From assembly GCA_946478675.1 (NCBI GenBank), contig CAMLEF010000231.1:1-7537 (forward strand): 7,537 nt of DNA, in the 5' to 3' direction. Both the position numbers and the translations under genes were made by a program. Of this stretch, positions 5,724 to 7,537 are shown piece after piece. Source of the DNA: an uncultured Flavobacteriales bacterium (GTDB taxonomy: Bacteria; Bacteroidota; Bacteroidia; Palsa-965). The first letter of the stretch is position 1. Every line of letters begins with the position of its first letter. The notes under the pieces are model-generated. The model saw only the letters and a list, made by a program, of their open reading frames with translations, searched no databases and was not told where the DNA came from.

Positions 5724-7537
5724 CTAATCGCCGTCTTGCCGCAACCGGACAAAAATATCAACGCGCGTGCCGGCAGGATTTCCCGCTTCATCTTTCAGGT
5801 CAGTGAGCTGAATTTCTGCCTGCCCGGTGAGCTGCAAACGCTCGCTCGTGATCTTTAACCCGGAGGAACGATGCGCGCTTTCGGATTTGCGGATCGCTTC
5901 GGAATGACGGCCGACACCGTTATCGGTTACGGAGATGTGCAGTGTCCGCGCGTCTTTTTTCGAGAAGCGGATCGCCACCAGCGCGTCGCCCGGCTTCTTC
6001 GGAAGCAGCCCGTGCCATACGGCATTTTCCACGAACGGCTGCACCAGCATTCCCGGCAAACGGATCGATTGCTCCAGCAATTCCGGATCGACGTCGATCG
6101 TATAACGGAACGGCCGTTCGAAACGCAGCTGCTCCAGCTCGATGTACAGTTTCAGCAGCAGCAGCTCCTGGTCGAGCGGGATCTCATCCGATTGCGACTG
6201 TTCGAGCACGATGCGGATGAGGCGGGAAAATTTCGCGAGATAATTGTACGCCTGCTCGCTGTCGTTTTTCAACACGTAATGCTGGATCGAATTGATCGCG
6301 TTGAAAATGAAATGCGGGTTCATCTGCGCACGCAAAGCCGACAGCCGGAGCTCAGCCATGCGCCGTTCCACCATCATTTTTTCTTCCGAACGTTTGCGGA
6401 GATGCTTCAACCGGAAATACGCCGCCAGCCACACGAGCACGACCAGCAGCACGGCGACCATCGAGATAAACCACCACGTCATCCAGAAGGGCGCACTGAC
6501 TGTGAAATGAAAAACGGCCGGGCGATCGCTCATTTTTCCGGCGGCAGTAACCGCATATATTTCCAGGTCGTATTCGCCGGGCGACAATCCCGCGAAGGAA
6601 AGCTCACGGTTCGCGGTAGTGATCCATTCGCTGCCGGCGTGCAGGCGATACCGGTAACGCAGCCCCTGCGCATCGTGAAAAGAAATGCCCTGCAGGAAAA
6701 CGCGCAATGAAGTGTCGGAGTAACCGATCGTAACGGCGTCCGTTGCGGGCAGCTGCGTTTTTCCGAAGAGGACGGCGGTGATGTACACGGGCGGCGCATC
6801 GTCCTCGCGCACCAGCTCTTTCACACGGATCCAGCATAAGCCTTCGCTGCTGCCCATCCAGAGTTTTCCATCGTGAAAAAGCAGCAGGCGCACTTCATCC
6901 GTCAGCAGTCCGTCGGCGCTGTGAAACGTACGGAAAACCGCTCCGCCGGAAATGCTGTTGAAACGACTGATCATGGTGATGCCGTTGTTGGTGCCGACCC
7001 AAACGTTGCTCCGGTCATCGACGACCAGCGCGCGGCAGGTATTGGAAGCGAGCCCGTCTTTCGAAGTGAAATGAATGGTTTTCCCGGGCGTGCGCGCAAA
7101 CACGCCTTCGCCGCGCGTCGCGATCCACAGCACGCCCTGCGCATCTTCGCAGATCGCATCGATCCGGTGCGGAATTCCGCCCTGCGCCGAATCGCCGAGA
7201 TAAACGGGAATTCCGTTTTCATATTTCCAGAGACCGTTGATCGCGCCGAGCCACAGCGTTCCGTCGTGACTGAAGCAAGCGGCGGTAAAGCGCACCGGCG
7301 TCGCCTGGATGCTGTCGAAGCGATTCCTGCTGCTGAACCAGAAAAGCCCGTTGTGCGAATACAGGAACGGTCGCTGCGTGCGCGGGTCGATCATCGCATC
7401 TTTCGCGTGACCGATGCCCGGGATGGCGCCGGTGCTGCGGAGCGTGGAATCGTAAAGGAAAATGCCGTGGCCGTTCGCAAGGATCGTATCGCCGAGCGCG
7501 AGAACAGCTTCGGTGGCAACGATGGGACCATCGGGCA
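5724..7537 (-). CDS. Propeller-sensor LytS-type histidine kinase, partial (5' end off right edge)
   Basis: The frame stays open from the TAG at 5724-5726 to the right edge, giving 603 visible residues. The Met at 7394 is not the true start, because coding sequence continues past it into further propeller-like sequence. Numbered from that Met: residues 1-195 are periplasmic Reg_prop propeller repeats (GTLWLGAINGLWKY, GVLWIATRGEGVF, NVWVGTNNGI, GKLWMGSSEGLCWI). Residues about 240-300 are a Y_Y_Y domain (LRYRYRLHAGSEWIT, LSPGEYDLEIYA). Residues 304-327 are one membrane helix, and 328-356 a coiled linker. Residues 352-430 are the His_kinase domain with phosphoacceptor H361 (QMNPHFIFNAINSIQ). The ATPase follows, with the N-box FVENAVWHG (454-462), DNGVG (491-495) and SSGLKITSERL (510-520). 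Family members are usually near 950-1000 residues, so roughly 350-400 are missing. Its signal is unknown; hybrid relatives of this class sense glycans. Its partner is the LytTR regulator just downstream. Confidence 0.93.
   Translation of the reverse strand, partial: PDGPIVATEAVLALGDTILANGHGIFLYDSTLRSTGAIPGIGHAKDAMIDPRTQRPFLYSHNGLFWFSSRNRFDSIQATPVRFTAACFSHDGTLWLGAINGLWKYENGIPVYLGDSAQGGIPHRIDAICEDAQGVLWIATRGEGVFARTPGKTIHFTSKDGLASNTCRALVVDDRSNVWVGTNNGITMISRFNSISGGAVFRTFHSADGLLTDEVRLLLFHDGKLWMGSSEGLCWIRVKELVREDDAPPVYITAVLFGKTQLPATDAVTIGYSDTSLRVFLQGISFHDAQGLRYRYRLHAGSEWITTANRELSFAGLSPGEYDLEIYAVTAAGKMSDRPAVFHFTVSAPFWMTWWFISMVAVLLVVLVWLAAYFRLKHLRKRSEEKMMVERRMAELRLSALRAQMNPHFIFNAINSIQHYVLKNDSEQAYNYLAKFSRLIRIVLEQSQSDEIPLDQELLLLKLYIELEQLRFERPFRYTIDVDPELLEQSIRLPGMLVQPFVENAVWHGLLPKKPGDALVAIRFSKKDARTLHISVTDNGVGRHSEAIRKSESAHRSSGLKITSERLQLTGQAEIQLTDLKDEAGNPAGTRVDIFVRLRQDGD

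Noticed and set aside
5871..6710. A 279-codon + strand open frame opposite the kinase
   Set aside because: It lies opposite the conserved kinase catalytic core, and its low-complexity Arg/Gln/His composition marks it as a shadow frame.
5724..7394. Met at 7394 as the start of the kinase
   Set aside because: The reading frame continues upstream without a stop to the window edge and encodes further propeller-like residues (LANGHGIFLYDS), so this Met is internal.

Overview
The window comes from a Bacteroidota (Bacteroidetes) chromosome of moderately high GC. Four things support this: two secreted proteins ending in type A sorting domains of the type IX secretion system (T9SS), a DUF3276/PUR-alpha family protein, a periplasmic-propeller LytS-type sensor kinase paired with a LytTR regulator, and several promoters matching the Bacteroidota -7 consensus TAnnTTTG with no strong Shine-Dalgarno. 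The exact family cannot be read from the sequence; a Chitinophagales-like lineage is only a guess.

Layout, left to right. Positions 1-351 (+) hold the C-terminal end of an ABC exporter ATPase. A 26-bp-stem palindrome (357-418) built of 8-base units separates it from the convergent gene at 418-1962 (-), which encodes a secreted protein with seven propeller-like repeats and a T9SS tail. Upstream, a terminator hairpin (1999-2037) and the promoter of that gene share sequence. Next is 2055-4346 (-), a larger T9SS cargo protein with a DUF2341 domain, a middle beta-rich domain and about five cysteine-bearing PKD/Ig-like repeats. A 102-bp divergent promoter region (4347-4448) separates it from the PUR-alpha gene at 4449-4838 (+). 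A bidirectional terminator (4856-4892) follows. The right part is a two-component operon read leftward: a sensor kinase, cut by the right edge (5724-7537), then a LytTR response regulator (4930-5676).

How the genes work together. The kinase and regulator almost certainly form one signalling pair: periplasmic propeller and Y_Y_Y domain, one membrane helix, LytS-type kinase core, receiver and LytTR DNA-binding output. The two T9SS cargo genes lie in tandem on the same strand, but each has its own promoter and a terminator lies between them, so they are probably separate transcription units. Nothing in the sequence ties the ABC exporter or the PUR-alpha protein to their neighbours.

No gap longer than about 100 bases lacks a gene. 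I see no tRNA, rRNA, transposase, CRISPR array or prophage. The window looks like ordinary Bacteroidota chromosome. The points worth a second look are mostly small: a repeat-derived palindrome, an overlapping terminator/promoter, homopolymer tracts in control regions, a degenerate ATPase site, and the unassigned domain of the large secreted protein.
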